A stretch of 6,321 bases of DNA from Rickettsiales bacterium (GTDB taxonomy: Bacteria > Pseudomonadota > Alphaproteobacteria > TMED109): NCBI GenBank assembly GCA_002720125.1, contig PBGQ01000027.1, positions 20,999 to 27,319 of the forward strand, read 5' to 3'. Shown in pieces: positions 6,250 to 6,321 of this stretch (positions are counted from its first letter, which is position 1; the number at the start of each line of letters is the position of its first letter). The translations under genes were made by a program, and so were the position numbers. The notes under the pieces are model-generated. The model was not told the origin of the DNA, did no database searches, and was given only the letters and a program-made list of their open reading frames with translations.

Positions 6250-6321
6250 CTACTCTCTATTTCCAAAGAGCATTAAAAGATATTGAAACATAAGTAAGAA
6301 ATCTAGATATAATTTAAGAGC
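6250..6321 (-). CDS. Bax inhibitor-1/YccA family membrane protein, C-terminal fragment
   Basis: Reading the minus strand in from the window edge gives 23 codons ending at TAG (6252-6250), directly followed by a second in-frame stop, TAA (6249-6247). The peptide contains LYLDF, a run of hydrophobic residues, then LFGNRE at the end. This pattern is, as I recall it, the typical C-terminus of bacterial BI-1/YccA-like proteins (consensus 'LYLDFINLFL..LL.LFGNR'), which have seven or so membrane spans in the inner membrane and a poorly defined role (proposed ion leak or interaction with membrane proteases). Only the last span and tail are visible, so the family call rests on a short match. The gene lies in the same orientation as prpE, 58 nt upstream of it. 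Confidence 0.7.
   Translation of the reverse strand, partial: ALKLYLDFLLMFQYLLMLFGNRE

Overview
The window is clearly AT-rich (about 30% G+C by eye, not computed), very tightly packed and rich in A-tracts and lysine codons. Every gene I can place has its best remembered relatives in Alphaproteobacteria. This suggests a chromosomal segment of a streamlined, probably marine, alphaproteobacterium (SAR11/HIMB59-like in style). The exact lineage is inference. Standard genetic code applies, with TGA used as a stop and TGG for Trp. I see no rRNA, tRNA, CRISPR array, insertion sequence or prophage.

Plus strand, 1-4319: a run of five co-directional genes with gaps of 3, 3, 2 and 15 nt, almost certainly one operon whose promoter lies upstream of the window. 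In order they are: the C-terminal part of a helix-rich protein of unknown function (1-573); xerD, the chromosome-dimer-resolution tyrosine recombinase (577-1509); a malyl-CoA / beta-methylmalyl-CoA lyase (1513-2508); accA, the acetyl-CoA carboxylase carboxyltransferase alpha subunit (2511-3455); and a Nudix hydrolase with a DUF4743-type N-terminal domain (3471-4319, TTG start).

Minus strand, 4314-6321: prpE, a propionyl-CoA synthetase of the AMP-forming acetyl/propionyl-CoA synthetase family (6191 down to 4314), meets the Nudix gene tail to tail. The two stop codons are interlocked on the self-complementary hexamer TTATAA. Upstream of prpE is a 58-nt gap holding a perfect 10-bp inverted repeat centred on a consensus TATAAT. 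Beyond it is the last 23 codons of a Bax inhibitor-1/YccA-like membrane protein (6321 down to 6250), cut by the window edge.

Functionally, three of the enzymes act at the acetyl-CoA/propionyl-CoA node: PrpE activates propionate, the lyase joins or releases acetyl- or propionyl-CoA with glyoxylate, and AccA takes part in malonyl-CoA formation for fatty acids. XerD is housekeeping, and the Nudix protein is a likely metabolite-cleaning enzyme. Nothing here amounts to a clear new system. The best leads are the palindrome over the prpE promoter, the interlocked convergent gene ends without a separate terminator, the lyase placed between xerD and accA, and the unidentified first gene.
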